A DNA stretch of 64,000 bases from Polytrichum commune (lineage: Eukaryota > Streptophyta > Polytrichopsida > Polytrichales > Polytrichaceae), in contig OX485809.1 of the NCBI GenBank assembly GCA_950295325.1, positions 12,896,001 through 12,960,000 of the forward strand. Reading direction: 5' to 3'. This document shows, piece after piece, positions 1 to 13,600 of the stretch. Both the position numbers and the translations under genes were made by a program. Position 1 is the stretch's first letter. The number at the start of each line of letters is the position of its first letter. Below the pieces are notes generated by a model. The model searched no databases and was not told the DNA's origin. It saw only the letters and a list, made by a program, of their open reading frames with translations.

Positions 1-2720
1 CCACATGTATTGACATGTGTCATAATGGTACTATTATTTCTATATATAGTTTGGGTATCTATAATGATATTTTTCATATTTTTTGGTACCACTATGGTAG
101 GGGTATTTGATATTACTTATGTTTTCATTACCAATTGGGTTTAGGTGCCATGCAAAAACCTTTGTACATAGGCCAAAGAACCCTAACATCAACATGGTTT
201 ACAATGGTATTGACCCAAGTAATAACTCATGTACACAAAGATTTCTCTCACCTTGATATACCCACCAAAACACCCATTGTGTTTGGTGTTACAATTTTGA
301 TACACATGGACATGTTCTTTGATACCACTATTGATGTTGATTATTGATACCATGCATCTACATGTAAACCATACCAACATTGGTAACAATGTGCCACTAA
401 ATACCTATAGGCATTTGATCAAGATAAGTAACCGACATGGGCCAACTTACCTTAAGCTAATTACGTTCACTAAGCTTCTTTGTGGTATTCCTCGAAAGCA
501 CAAAGGCTTTAGTCATGATCATGCTAACTTCACTTAACCCCTAAAGCACCCAAGAGGACCATATCGGGTCTCTCCAAACAAACAAAACTGTCAAAAGCGG
601 TGGCATATGTGAGATACATACTGTCAATTTGAGTCAATCATGTCAAAAGTGACCCTATCTAAACCCAACCTATTCTTTAAGTGCGTTAATCGAATAAGTC
701 AAACACTTCAACGTTACTGAAGTTTCAAGTTCAAATACACAACCCGTATGCCCTTGAATGCAGATGCATACGTTGTATTCTTATCATCGGGTGTCTAGTA
801 CGAGTATATTTTAATTATGTCCTTGACATACGACAAATGTCTATAATAAAATTCAAACACATCAATACATAAAATATGATTTATGAACTTGGTGAAGCCC
901 ATTTGGGTTGTGTATATTGGGACCCCACGTCCTTTAGGAGTTAAGGATTTAAGCTAAGCTTGCATCAGGACGTGTCAGATTTCCACAAGCACGTGGGGGG
1001 TTATTATTTACCCAATGACTTGACTGTTACTTGACTCCATCATTTAAACTACACTCGACTGCTATTACTCCTTGTCACGTTTATATCATTTTTGTTTCTT
1101 TATTGCGGACTAAGATGGTAAGTTAAAGCAAGTCTTAAATGGTTGGGTACTTTTTTCTTTTTCCGATTAGCCCACTTGTCCCAAGATGTTAGGAGCGTGA
1201 TTAGTGGATCCCAATCAAGATTATGCTAATTTCCCTCACAATTATTGGGGCTTGCAAGATTGCCTTGTTCATTGACACCCACATCAATACCCAACACATT
1301 ATTATAGGAGTTTTGACTAGGGCATTCCACGGATCCTTTTTTATATGGATACCAAAACGGGAGCACTTCTCAGAGCAAGTGATAGCACTTCTCATAGCAA
1401 GCGATAGCATTGCTCCATACTTCCTGCTCTTATACATGTTTTGAATTTACATATGAGCTCGTAGCTAGGATCAAGGTGAAGTGTCCATCATTTACACCAA
1501 CACGAGTGGTTGGTGTCATCTTTGTCACACTCTCTCTCGCTTTGTGAAAAGTATAATATCATTTTAATCATAAACAATCGTACATAAGATCAATCTTTTT
1601 TTTCAGTTGAATCAAGTATTGAAGCTACAATGGTTAACACTAATTGAGAACTTAATCTATTCTATTGTGTGTGTGTGTGTGTGTTATTTTTTTTCCTACA
1701 AATTAACTATATTTGTGCAATATTTCGATTTAAACAAATTGAGTGGTACAATTGATGAACATGTCATTTGCAAGGAACCTCAACATCGAATGACTTCGTC
1801 CCAACAACATATTGGCTTTGCAAATCTAATGTTGCAGCCAATTTCCATGAATGCAATACAACAAACAAGGGTCCCCCGCCTTATTCAAACTTAATTTATT
1901 AGCACTAGTACCCCATCTCTCCCATACCAAAAAGAAACACAAAGGATCCATGCTGCAACACAAGAAGAAACAAAACACCCCCGCCCACACAGCCCAAGTG
2001 CAAACTTGTGATTATTGGACTACTTCAAAGACAATGTCCAAAGATAATGTCACCTTGAAAGAGGTTGCTCCTTTTACACGTGCGCAATTATTAGTATTGC
2101 AACCGCCTTACAATTCTCAAGCATCTTAGTGTTATGATGACAAACCTAATTGAAAGTCATATTTTCCTACTCGACATTGACAGCTATCCACATATCTATA
2201 TAAGTTCACGTGCAACTTCCAAAGTGGTGCTAAGTCCTCCATGCTTAACATAATATTACACAACATGGTATGCCTACTTTGTAGGCCCAATCATATATTG
2301 TAAACAACGATTGAATCTAAAATCAATAATCCTAACACACAAGAGTTCCGTATTGAATTTCATGCGACGTGATCACCTTTCCAAACACTATTTACCCAAT
2401 CAATTTGAACGGAGTTGTAAATGAAGCTCAAGTTTTAGGGTGCACTGTGAGCCTACAAGGTACGATCTACATATATGAACGAAAGCTTCAAAGGCGCTTT
2501 GAATTGAATAGACAACCCAAAGAAGATTGTTTGTCATTTCTCCTCTAGGTTGGGACCCTGTGTCATCCAGATGCTTTTTAAAATGTGAATCCCACCTGAA
2601 ATTCTCGTGTGGCCCACACCAAAAGCTCGAATCAACCTTTGAAGCTATGATTTGATACGAACAATGGGACCATGCATAATTTTTTCCGAGGCAGTACTTA
2701 TTCAAATAACAACCCACCTA
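1..2720. other. Intergenic, no gene recognised
   Basis: AT-rich sequence with scattered short open frames of under 110 codons, none with recognisable domains. A partial forward Rep1 copy lies at about 370-455 and a short TG run at about 1665-1683. Nothing else was identified. Confidence 0.5.
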
Positions 2721-2849
2721 CCATAAAACAACCCACTCCCAAATGTATCAAGGGGACTTTTGAACACGATCGAGCCAACATGCTCAAATTCACGTTGGTA
2801 ACGAGACCGATGTTGATATCAATTATTTATTTTCACTCATACGACGTAC

Positions 2850-2926
2850 CTTGACATCCGGTCTTCATAAAGGGTGCCCAAATATGTCTCAAAATCCTCG
2901 AGCTCAATGTTGGAATCACATGACAT
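2850..2926 (-). pseudogene. Orphan exon-like fragment, copy 1 (one-base deletion)
   Basis: Paralogue of 3131-3211: reads MSCDSNIELEDFETYLGTL then YED, after which a one-base deletion relative to copy 2 breaks the frame before a retained donor (AAG|GTACGT). Several differences between the copies are at synonymous positions (AAC/AAT, TAT/TAC, TTG/CTC, GAC/GAT). No adjoining exon was recognised. Confidence 0.35.
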
Positions 2927-3130
2927 TGTCTTATCTTATTTGATTTTGTCTCACCACGTTTTGGTGATGCTCATAAAACAACATAACCCTAAAATGTATC
3001 AAAGAAACTCTTGAACACGATAAAGCCAACAAACTCAAATCTATGTTGCTAACGATACCGATGTTAGTGTTTTTTTTTTTCATTATTGTTTTCTTCTCTC
3101 GTATAACTTAGTTAGTTAAGATTGACGCAC

Positions 3131-3211
3131 CTTGGCATCCATATCTTCATAAAGATTGCCGAGGTATGTCTCAAAATCCTCGAGCTCGCAATTGGAATCG
3201 TGGACGAGCAT
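3131..3211 (-). pseudogene. Orphan exon-like fragment, copy 2
   Basis: On the - strand an ATG at 3211 opens 27 codons, MLVHDSNCELEDFETYLGNL then YEDMDAK, ending exactly at a strong donor (AAG|GTGCGT, - strand). An in-frame stop lies a few codons upstream of the ATG, so this would be a first coding exon or an internal exon after an acceptor. The family is not recognised. Its twin is at 2850-2926. Confidence 0.4.
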
Positions 3212-3579
3212 CTTCTCTTATCTTATTTGATCCTTCTCAAAGTTTGGTGGTGCTTTCAACTTTCCAACCGCCGTGTACTACGGAAAAAATCTTCTGCAAA
3301 TATGCATGAAGTTATTTAGGGTACGTCCTTGTGTGTGTAAGTTTCGCATGTGACTTCTTTTTTCTTTATTTTTTTTTCAAATTTCCTTGCACATCAATCC
3401 GGTGTGTTTGTGAGACCACACTTTTTTGGAATGAAAGTAAGTTAAATTAATATTTTTTGGGCCTTCTTGAAGGACGGGCGAAATCCTCGGCACATGCAAA
3501 TGGCGCTCCTCTTGTAAGGACACGTGTCTTAAGCGGTTGCGTTTTTCAACTAGCTCGCTTTTTTTGGGATACGAAACAC

Positions 3580-3965
3580 ACGATGAGTATGAGATGCTTA
3601 GCAAATCCAAATCAAAGCCACTTTCCTCATGATTCTCAACAATAAATAAATAAATAGTTCAATTTCAAAGTGAGGATTCTCGTACTTTGGTTTCCTTTGC
3701 AATTGATTTTCTCAATTTGTGCCAAAAAAAAGAAAAAAAAGTGAAGATTCTCACGCTCATTAAGTGGTTGTATAGGTCCCCTCCAATTTATGTTGACTTC
3801 TGAGTCTAGATCGATTATCGTATTTTGGGCACGTAGTCCAATTTGTGTTTAACACATGTATTTTTTGGTGTGCATTCCTGAAGCCACACTAACCACGTGC
3901 CACTCAACTACATGTGTCCAGTTTAAATAAGTAACCAAACTAGGCACATGTATCTTAACTTCCAT
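3580..3965 (+). repeat. Rep1 dispersed repeat, forward copy
   Basis: Representative forward copy of the commonest family in the window. Landmarks in order: GCAAATCCAAATC, CTCATTAAGTGG (variant of CTCATTGAATGG), a C-run then TTTATGTTGACT, TAGTCCAATTTG, CCACTCAA, and ATAAGTAACC with GGCACATGTAT. Similar forward copies, complete or partial: about 370-455, 4670-4755, 12750-12860, 13525-13585, 16020-16330, 16780-17130, 19000-19300, 19420-19640 and 59400-59600. No coding capacity. Confidence 0.75.
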
Positions 3966-5039
3966 GGCCTTCTCTTCATTGCACTTTCATCTTAAGCGTT
4001 AAATTATAGAGAGAGGTATAGATTGAGATCTTTCCTCGTTAGCAATTGAGAGGGGAGTCCAACGTGTGCAAAGCTATTAGGGTTCAATGTTTTATTGGTC
4101 GGTGGATGATCCAAATACAACACAACCACCTAATATAAAAAGGTGATGGGCGTTCTCGGAATCAACGTGTATTCAATTTGTAAGATTTAAAGTTGTTGAT
4201 TTTGGGAGGGGTATTGGTCTTAGCATTCTTTAGTTTAGGTGAGCCTAAAACGAACATTTTTGGCTCTGCATTTGCTTCTCCTAGAGATATTGCATATGTG
4301 ATTAAAGTAAGTGTATCTATTATGGACCATTTTTTGGTTTTACGCAAATGTAGATGTTTGACAACAAAACAGGAATTGCATGAACACATTACCAAATCCA
4401 ATTGAAGAACATGAAGACTCAACTTTGCAATTATTGGAGTCAAGGTCACTATCATATGAATTTTTTAAGTGAAAGCCATTGTTGACATATAATCACGGTT
4501 ATTTTGAATACATACATTTCGTGCTTGAATATGCACCTATACATTAGAATCCATTATAGGTCATGAATTATAATATGTGCCCACACCTCAGTACAAGAAG
4601 ATCAACGAATTCACAAATTTTGAGCATGTCATCCCAATCTCTTTTAAATATGTGCCTTTTTTAGTGTTCGTTCTCAAATATACACCTAACCACACACCAC
4701 TCGAATGTAGGCATTTGATAAGGTTCAGTGAACAAATTAGGCCCACCTACCTTACGGCCCAAGGCCACAACTATGAATTGTGGAGGGCCCATGAAACACG
4801 TTGAAAGATTGGAACACGGACAATAAATATTGAGTGTTGTGTGATCATGGGCCTTCAAGTGTAGTGTAAAGACATATATATTCAGCCATCATTTTTATGT
4901 CATTCCATTACCGTCCTATTCGTATGGGCCCTTCCACACAATGCCTTCTAATAAAACAAGGGTTGTGATCTTGAAGTGTTGTTGTATCCTAGTCCTAAGT
5001 TGAGTAGGCCCTTCTCTTTGAGGTGGGCTTGACAAAAAT

Positions 5040-5310
5040 CCAGTAAGGTATGCATGCTTTATTTGGACACCTATAGTTGGTTTGCGTGTGGTTTAGGTGA
5101 GGATCAAAGAATAAACACCATATGTATACATGTTCAAAAGAGGTTGCACTATGTCCTCAAATTTCATAAAGTACTCCACATATGATAATGAAGACAATCA
5201 AGAGGACCTACGTATACAATGAGTGTGTACTTCCAACAAACATAAGAAAGATTACGGGAGATTAGACTTCCAGTATGGTCAATGTTGACGTTTCATCATA
5301 AATTAGTTGA
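5040..5310 (-). repeat. Rep1 dispersed repeat, reverse copy
   Basis: Reverse complement of the same family: GGACACCTATAGTTGG, GGATCAAAGAATAAACACCA, ACATGTTCAAAAGAG, then a GGGAGATTAGACTTCCAG-type stretch and TTTCATCATA. Other reverse copies: about 16310-16690, 20040-20395, 32280-32520, 50095-50260, 50440-50580 and 61135-61260. It lies head to head with the forward copy at 4670-4755. Confidence 0.7.
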
Positions 5311-5479
5311 TTTAAAACAAATTTGAAGAAGTACATTTGATCAACAAAAGACGGAGAACAAGATTAACGAACCAAAATAACTCTCCATGCTTTAAATCAT
5401 AGCTTACTCACTTCAAGGTCTATGAATGAAGAGGCTCTTCGTTCATGCTTGCTTCCCGAAGAACTGACATTTACATATA

Positions 5480-8060
5480 TTTATCCACTACATGCTATGT
5501 AAAACTCCATGTAGATTATTCAACCATTTAGACTTCTTAAGTCCGTTAGTTAGGCCCTTTAACTCTAATGTGAAGTGAAGTAGAACGACCTCAACCTTTC
5601 CCACCAACAAAATATTTTAAATCTCAACGATCGGGACCCCTCAAACATGCCCCCAAGTACGCTAACGTAGATTGCTTCTTGCTTCAAATAACGAGTTTCC
5701 CCGACTTATGCCACATGGCACTCTTCCACTTGTTGGGACCCACCCCAATCCCACGTGGAAAGTTGAGTTGAGCATGTAAATGTTTAGAATTAGGGAAGCG
5801 CATGGTATTGCCCGAAGTTAATAAAAGCAACATGTGTTGTAGCATGCAAATAACCATGCCTCGTCGCTTGGTCAAAAAGGATACATCGATCCCCCAATTC
5901 GCAAGTGCTTGGAAATGGTGCTCGGAAACAATGTGAAAAACAAGGGGAAACTTTGGAGGCGTGGTGGGTGTACTTTGGGTGGCTTCATCATGATCATAGC
6001 TTAACAGGAGCTTCACGTGTTGTGCAGAGCTGGGCCTACCTTTTGTCTTATTGACCCCTAAATGTTGAGGGGGCATATATTTTTTTGTCCGGGCAGTCAC
6101 CTCTGCCCGATCATACCAACGGAAGGTATAAGGAGGCTTATTACACAAGTAGAGGAATCCCGGTATTGTATGACAATCATACGATTGCGAAATGGTTTCA
6201 AGATAAGGGGTTTGACAAGTAACATATGTGTCAAGGGTTGGCCATGGGGGTGTCAAAACGGTGTTGTTATGGATGCCTCCTACTCCATAGACTAGGTCCG
6301 GCCCTGCTTGTTTTTAGGGCTTTTGACATACATTGAAAGATTAATTTATGGCGAGTGTCAGAGGTCACAAGTTGCTTTGTGGTACTTGCCAACATGGTGT
6401 AGGATCGTTATCTGCACCTGGTTCAAAAAAAAAAAAAAAAAAAAACGATGCTTCAACAAATTTTACAAGGACAATTGGGTCATTGCACTTCTACTCGCTT
6501 GAGGGGTAAAATTATTTCGGGGATAACCGGTTGTAAATGTTACTTAGAGGCTACACGTGATTTTTCCGTCCTTACCCTGTAAATATGTATGTGATGGTTG
6601 GTATAAAGGGAGATATAATTTCTATGTTGTTTTTCAAGATTGTCCTCTATGTGAAATAATTTTGTTCATGCAATATTTGCTTCATTACATTATGAGATTC
6701 CACCCAAAAAGATTTCATTCTTGTCCTCTTCGTTTGTTTGGAGGAGAAAAAGTAGTCGAGCCTTCCTCATGCGTCTCCTCTACGATGTATCATGTTCTCC
6801 TTCTTGCATATGCAAGACTATCCATGGGAGGGTTGGTGCGTTGGTTGACATTGCAACAAAGGTGATTATTGCTTCTCAAAGTTCATATTATGTCTTATGC
6901 ATATATATTTTTAGGTTTAGGGTTTATGATATGGCCTCACCAATGCTCCATGATTTTGGTGTCGTGCAGTCGTTCTTTAAGTGTGTGCCACATTCATTGA
7001 GTTTCAAATTCATTTCATTCATCTCATATGCTATATTTGTATATAAGGTTGCCTAACTTAGGATTACATACTAGTAGTTCAATATGGGTTGTGTACAATA
7101 TTCGCATTACAAATAGTCTTGAGAAGACCTAATTATTTCCCATAGTTTCCAATGGCTATTGTTAGAGTACACGGATCCTTCAAAAACCCTCCAATGTATA
7201 TAATCTAGACTATTATGATGCTAAGTGTTTGAACGATTTTGCGGCAAATAAAAAATGATTGAATTTGGCTTCAATCACTACCTTTAAACTAATGTGCTCC
7301 ATTGTGTAGGCCACTCATGTGAATCCTAAAGACTATCATGTGCACCTTAAACCCCATCATTTTGACTAGAGTTGGGTCCACATATAGAAATTTGCGGTGA
7401 TTACAAAATAAAATAGTCATTACCCAAATCTCCTCAATTACTAGAGTGACTTAGTGAGTGTATGATGCTTCCATGTTTTGTTGCTCACTTGTTTGCATTT
7501 GGGACAGGTTTTTCGGACTTGGATTTGGGTGCTAGGATAGTTGAGGTTGGGGTGTGGGCATATTGGGTGCTAGTTGTTGATGATGCAAAGGTGAAGGAGG
7601 TGTGACATCAGAGGAGGAGAGAGTCCCAAAGTTGTTGCACAACGGAGGAGTAGAGGTTAATTAAACATATTCCACATGACTTGATTTACACCCTTGTCCT
7701 ACTATCCTGCTCTAGGCATGTCCATGGCATCACTTCAAAGAGCAAGTTGAGGAGCGGCTTTGAGACCTTCAATGGTCTTTTGGGGTCATGTATAATTGAA
7801 ATCTGCATCTGAGTAAGAACAAAGGATGTTCTTTACACATTTAAATGTGCAAAGAATTGTACATTTAATTGCACAATTACAACTTGTATTTAACACAACC
7901 TCTCTTTAATTGCAATGGAACCATAATTTTAATATTTGCTAGGCCCCCCAATAAACACGTTTATCAGATAACTATAAAAAGAAGAAGGTAAATGATATTT
8001 CCCCAACCCAAAGTAACACCCATAGGCAAATACCCTTTGGTCGCACGTACCGTAACACAA
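5480..8060. other. Intergenic, no gene recognised
   Basis: The longest open frame (5684-6256, - strand, 190 codons) has no recognisable domain or splice context. A poly-A run lies at about 6426-6444. Short + strand frames at 6557-7056 are also unremarkable. Low-confidence remnants of unknown elements are likely. Confidence 0.45.
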
Positions 8061-8062
8061 TA

Positions 8063-8301
8063 GCTGGTTCGTCCCCTGGCGAACGAATATTTATTTATTT
8101 TGAAAAAATAAGGTTCGCCTCTCAAAAAACTGAATTTCTCAATTTTCATTTTTAGCAAAAAAATCAGTAAAAATGACCTTAAATGGCTTAGAAACACCAA
8201 AAGATTGCAAAAATTAATTTATTCTATTTTCGTTTTTCTGTCTTCATAATTTCATAATTTTTACGTTTTTTATTTTTAGAATTATTTTTGAACGAACCAG
8301 C
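8063..8301. mobile_element. MITE, 239 bp, TA target duplication
   Basis: Inverted termini GCTGGTTCGT (8063) and ACGAACCAGC (ending 8301), each bordered by TA (8061-8062 and 8302-8303). The interior is very AT-rich and non-coding. TA duplication points to a Tc1/mariner-type (Stowaway-like) element, although the termini are not the canonical CTCCCTCC. Confidence 0.7.
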
Positions 8302-8303
8302 TA

Positions 8304-9660
8304 TGGTACTACGGTATATGTGTTTAGATATTTGTGCAAGGTGGATTACAATAGAGACAAATTCATTCAAGCTGCAACGCACACCTACGATGCAATCATG
8401 CAACTACTTGATTTTGCCAATGTTATAGAGTGTGAGTAGTGTTCCAAGTGTTGTATTCAACTGCATGTTTGAGAATGCTTAGTAATTGACATGTATTGGT
8501 GTGGATTGTTATAATAAAATTTAGCAATACACTTATGATTTTTAAAATGTATCCCTGGTAATAGGCCCACTTCCTTTGTGTTCATTTGAAGTACTTTACA
8601 ATATTTCCTTCAATTAAATGAGTGTTGAATTTAGAGTACGAACCCTAAAAATATGTGCATTTCCTAAATTTGGCTTCATTGATCACATGTTAACTCTCAT
8701 TGTTCATCACTCATTATTTACTGCTCGTCGCTCATGTCTTAGTTTCCCTCGTTTTTGTGGTCAAGAATTCCTCATCCGTGCATTCTTCTTTCAAGATTGG
8801 TATATATCTTTGAACTGCAATAATTTCATGAATTGGGTACCTGAACCACATTCAAGTGACAATTTCATGCTATGGATGGCTTACTTTGAAGTGGCATGTG
8901 CGACTTTTCATACCTTCAACGTCATTTCTTAGATTAGAGGTTGTATTCATCTACGGTCACCTTCCTTCTTTTCACGCTATGGGTGTTACACGTGTTTTCT
9001 TTTTCCGGGCTCTTGTAGGGGAAGATAGGTTGGTTACTATCCACCTAGGTGACGTTCCTTTCTTTGTTGATATTTGGAGTTTGGTTCCCGGCCATGTACT
9101 CATGAGAGGTGGAGAATTGGAGGGAACTCCGGTCATGCATGGGCAAGTGTTCTTTAAGTTGCACGTCTATGTCCACATCTTGGAGTGGTGTGTGATTTTT
9201 AGCATAGAGTTGCCCAAGCAATAAGTTGGATGTTGTGGCATTGATGGCCTCATCGAGAGGTTGTGGTCAAACTGCTTTGGTAGGCACCCCCTACATTCTC
9301 CTTCATAAGCCTTGTTTATTGTGCCTTTGTTGGCCATGTGGAGTTGTAAACGTCAGGTGTGAGTGATGTCGGATGGGAGTTGTTGCGGTTGTCACTTGTA
9401 TGCCTTGGTTGCACGCACGGGGTTGAGCTTGAACTGCTTGTGTATGATAATTTCGACTTTGGTTGTTGTAACTTAGTGATGTGGTGCCGACCTCATTGTC
9501 TTTTTTGATCTTGGTCTTCTTAACATGTTGTTTAACTTGGTGGGATTTTCTCTTCGTTTTCCTTTTGTACTATTGGAGTAAGCTCTGGGTGTGAATGTTG
9601 TGTTGGTTGGGTCCATTATTTCCTCTCAATTCCTAGTTTTTTTTTTGATGTTGTAGTTTT
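8304..9660. other. Intergenic, no gene recognised
   Basis: T/G-rich on the + strand. Overlapping short frames at 8618-8932 and 8856-9224 have no recognisable domain. Strand-biased GT richness continues to about 10.5 kb and may mark a decayed gene or element. Confidence 0.4.
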
Positions 9661-9910
9661 GGTGCGGGTAGGAGGTAAGGTGTCGGTGTGGTTTCAGTGT
9701 GTCATAGTTGGGTAGGTACCTTCTGTAGTTGGTGGTATTACTTCGGTGCAGGTAGGAGATAAAATGTCGACGTGTTTTTGGTGTGTCATAGCCCAATAGC
9801 GACATTTCTATAGTTGGTGAAATTACTTTGGTGCAAGGTGGGGCGGGTCATCGGTAGGTGGACCATTATGTCTTTGACGTTGATGTTTCAGTGTAAGTAG
9901 GAGATGGATT
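9661..9910 (+). repeat. Degenerate tandem repeat, about 85 bp, 2 full plus 1 partial unit
   Basis: Units start at 9661, 9745 and 9830 with GGTGC.GGTAGGAG or a close variant, and share TGTCATAG, TCT.TAGTTGGTG and ATTACTT. Not coding in a consistent frame. Confidence 0.75.
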
Positions 9911-10479
9911 GTTGGCAATATTTATGTGTAGCGGTCATGTTGTGTTTGTTGTTAGTTGATGTTTAGTGTGGCTTAGGAACAATGTTGCATGAAAACTTCA
10001 ATGTTGCTATCTTTTTATTGGACTCCTCGTGATCTTCGTAAACTGCTTCAAAAAAAATGTGGCTCGTTTCCTTTGTGTTGTCTTATTCATGCTTCGGTGA
10101 GCGGTGGCACTTGGGCATCTTAGATGTGGGACTCTAGCGAGAGGGATGTGAGGGCAACTTGTGCAAGACATCTACTTGAGGCAATGAGGTGAGTTTTCTC
10201 TCTTCCTATGGTGGTGGATAATGTGTATATTGTTGAGTGCGAGTATGGTGTGTTAGTTTGTGGTTTTTGTAATGTTCAATGGATCACTATGGATAGAGGA
10301 GTGGGGAGTTGTTGCTATGTGGCCATTGGTGTGTCAGTGTGGTATTTTTGGGCACATGTAAGTGTTTCATGTTGTTTTGTGATAAAGTCCAATGGAATAC
10401 ACTTTGCTACAATTATAGGAGAAGACACGTTGTTGGTGCGTATGTGTACTAATAATGCATAGAAGACAAGCATTAAGAA

Positions 10480-10690
10480 TGTCCCTAAACCCAAGGAAAG
10501 GGTTGGAAACATGAGGTTTGGGGTGGGAACTTGGGAACTCGGGCTTTGGGAACAACAATGGTGAGGTTTGGGAACGCTTAAAAGGTAGGAACATTGAAGT
10601 TGGGGCTTGATAACATGTCCAAACTATGAACATGATGTTGGGGTTTGGGAACACCATGAAGTTGGTTGGTTGCCAACAACCACTAACAAT
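10480..10690 (+). repeat. Cryptic GGTTTGGGAAC-type simple repeat
   Basis: Many imperfect iterations of GGTTTGGGAAC / GGGAACTTGGGAAC over about 200 bp, strongly purine- and G-biased on the + strand. No coding signature. Confidence 0.6.
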
Positions 10691-10699
10691 CCCCATACC

Positions 10700-13600
10700 T
10701 TTGGCGAAGTCGGCACGCTAGGCCGCGATGATATTTGTGGGACGAATGCCCCCTAAACTAGCAACCTAGTTGTTCACCTATTTGGCCCGCCTTTATTCAA
10801 CCAATTGAAATTCTAACCTTTAACGATTAGGGCAGTAACTAAGGTTAAAGGGTCAGATGTTTTGCAAAAATTTCTACTAGTTACCGGATAACTCTAGTGT
10901 ATGGGGGTCATTTTACACACATGACCAAGAGAAATCCATATTGTTGTTCAAAAATCATGGTCATGTGACATAGTGTAAAGTGGACTCAGATCGGGATGCA
11001 ATATGCTTCATGAAAAACCACACAAAAAATAAAAGTGATAAATATAAGATATACTACAATTAAGTATCATTCAAATACACATTGCTTAAAATGACATGGT
11101 CAACCCCAAATTTATGCTAAGACAACCTGTTTGGGTTCTTTCACCACAAAATTTGGGTGACCACCAAACCTTATTCATAAATGACCATATATGATTCATG
11201 TCACATTCATGTCATGATCTCATCTATTTTCTAAGATGCTCCCCCATGGTCACTTCTATCTTAGGTGACCTTGTGTACAACGAATCGGGACCACCACTCA
11301 TTTCTCGACCGATGAGAGATTTTAGAAAGCAATGGTCACGGTCACATGTCACTACGTTGATTATCCCATTTATGCCCCCTCCCCACCCGACTTTACCAAA
11401 TAACCAAAGTTTGTCCTAAAACCCGGGTAAAGCTCCCTCCGTTATAGCGGAGGCATCCGGCTATCCCAATGCACCTACAAGAACTTGCTCCGGAGATTTT
11501 TGAGTAGATTTTAGTTAAGTAGTTTTCACACATGTTCATGGTTTTATCTACCAAGCAATGAATGTTGGATAGTTTTTGTCCCATCCCCAAATGCCTTACT
11601 ACTCATTTATCTTACCATCGGTTTTTGTTAATGGAGCTCCTCGTGCCCTCATAACTAAGACTAAAAGCAACCAATCACAAGGGCGGGAGCCCACACTTTT
11701 AAAGGTCCCATTCTTGCCTCAAGTCTAGGTACCTATGGGAGGATCGGTGCTCGAGGCTTAAAACCTCCACTTTAAAACCATGCCACATCATTTGCCAACT
11801 AGGCTCGGCACTAGATAATGTCGATGGTGTGAAGGTTGTGTTTTCATAACCAACTTTAAGACTTAGCTAAAGTCAGGTGGGGAGGGGGCATTAGTGCATG
11901 TTACTATTGGAATTACGCAATGCAATAACGCCTTACCCAAGGATTCAAGTTTCTTTAACGAAATTTAAGAGGTTGTTTGGACCTTGTAGAACATAAATGA
12001 CTTTGCTTGGCAAATTATTTCATTGTCATTAAATATTTATAGCACCGTGTAACTCCCATTAGTAACACACACTAAATGGGATAATCAATGGAGCATAAAC
12101 CGGCGTAAAGAGGAATGGAAACAAGTAACACACATTGGTACTTTGTAACTTGGTCAAAACTTCCCACACCATGGTTTCACAATTTGCTTTGTAATCGTAC
12201 AACGTGGCACGCAATAAAGAGACAACAATATAGCAATATAATTATACAACATTCATTATTGTATGAGGTTATCTCAACACTCAAGCGAAGTTCTATTATT
12301 CTCACACAATGATTTTGACTCCGGCGGTTTGAAGAGTTGCACGTTGTTGCCAAAAACATTAAAATAAAATTTACATAAATGGGATTGCAGGCTCGAATGC
12401 ATGGCAAGAATCGTGCCAAGATTCCCATGAACTTATTGAATGCAAACGGAAGTAAAAAATATATATTCATCTAGATTCCACAGATTATGACCTCATTGCA
12501 TTCTTCTCCATCCTTTTGCCCTTTAAGGTATGGGAGTGCTATTCAGTTTAGTTTACAAGCTCTCCAACTACTACCAGTTAAATTTACACAATGGAACGTG
12601 TGTTGCATAAGCAAATCTATGATAAAGCATCAATGAAAATCGCATTGAAATTATATTTCCTCTTATTAAAGTTATGGTTATCATAACTATATACACTTTG
12701 TTGATTCCTCAGTTGAAAACATAAGTCATCCGAATTGTGTTTACTATTGAGTGTGGATTAATTAATAAAATCTGAAGATGTAGTCCAATTTTTCTTAGAT
12801 ATGTGTTTTTGTGATGTTGTTATTTGATCCTCGTCTAATCGTCTCACGCCATTTCAATTGTGATACATACATACCTACATATATTTCATTGCTTTAGTTA
12901 TGGAATATCTCTCACACACACATGTATGATGAATATACACTAGAATGTACATACATACATATAAAGACACTTCTACACCAAAATATTATAATTTTAGAGT
13001 AAATCACACAAAGTATATATATATTTAATCTTTTTTGTAGGGACGCATCTAAAATATCCAATAACTTGATAGTTTAAAAAATTAACAAAATGTGAGACTT
13101 AACAAAGTTTATCCACATCAAGCCTCAATAGTCAATGATCATACTCATGATGTTTAGATTGATCGAGGGTTGTTAAATCAGCCACAAATTGGTTAAAATG
13201 ACCACATAGTCTGCTCACGTTTAAACACATATTTTTTTTAGTGTCCTTTTCTAACCCCTAAATGTAGACGTTGACATTTTGTCATGGTAATCACTAATAC
13301 TTGACAACACTAACATATGCATTTATGTTATAATCATTTGATATTGGGCACATGGACAACTGAAAATTTGTGTGAGCACTGCTAACTCTACAAGGCTTCC
13401 AGTTGTACGGTTAGATCCATAATGAGAGGTTTTGATTGACTTAACTAAGCTTCTAACTCAAATTGAATTGTTTTAGGTGATTTCGCTTTGGTTTCTAGGG
13501 GTTATCTCCACGCCTAACTTTGCAACTCCCAAATATAGATGTCCATTTAAGATAAGTAGCCAAATTAGATTGGCTTACCTTAAGGTGGCTTAAATACACT

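Larger units (their letters stand above)
2721..3262. repeat. Tandem duplication with a period of about 250 bp
   Basis: Units begin with ATAAAACAAC at about 2722 and 2972 and share AATGTATCAA, TTGAACACGAT, GCCAACA.ACTCAAAT, the segment containing TCTCAAAATCCTCGAGCTC, and TTATCTTATTTGAT. The second unit is longer because of a poly-T run at about 3070-3080 and adjacent insertions. It carries the duplicated exon-like fragments. Confidence 0.8.

Noticed and set aside
5684-6256. 190-codon open frame on the - strand, the longest outside the VAL gene
   Set aside because: No recognisable domain, no splice or promoter context, and composition equal to surrounding intergenic DNA; likely a chance frame.
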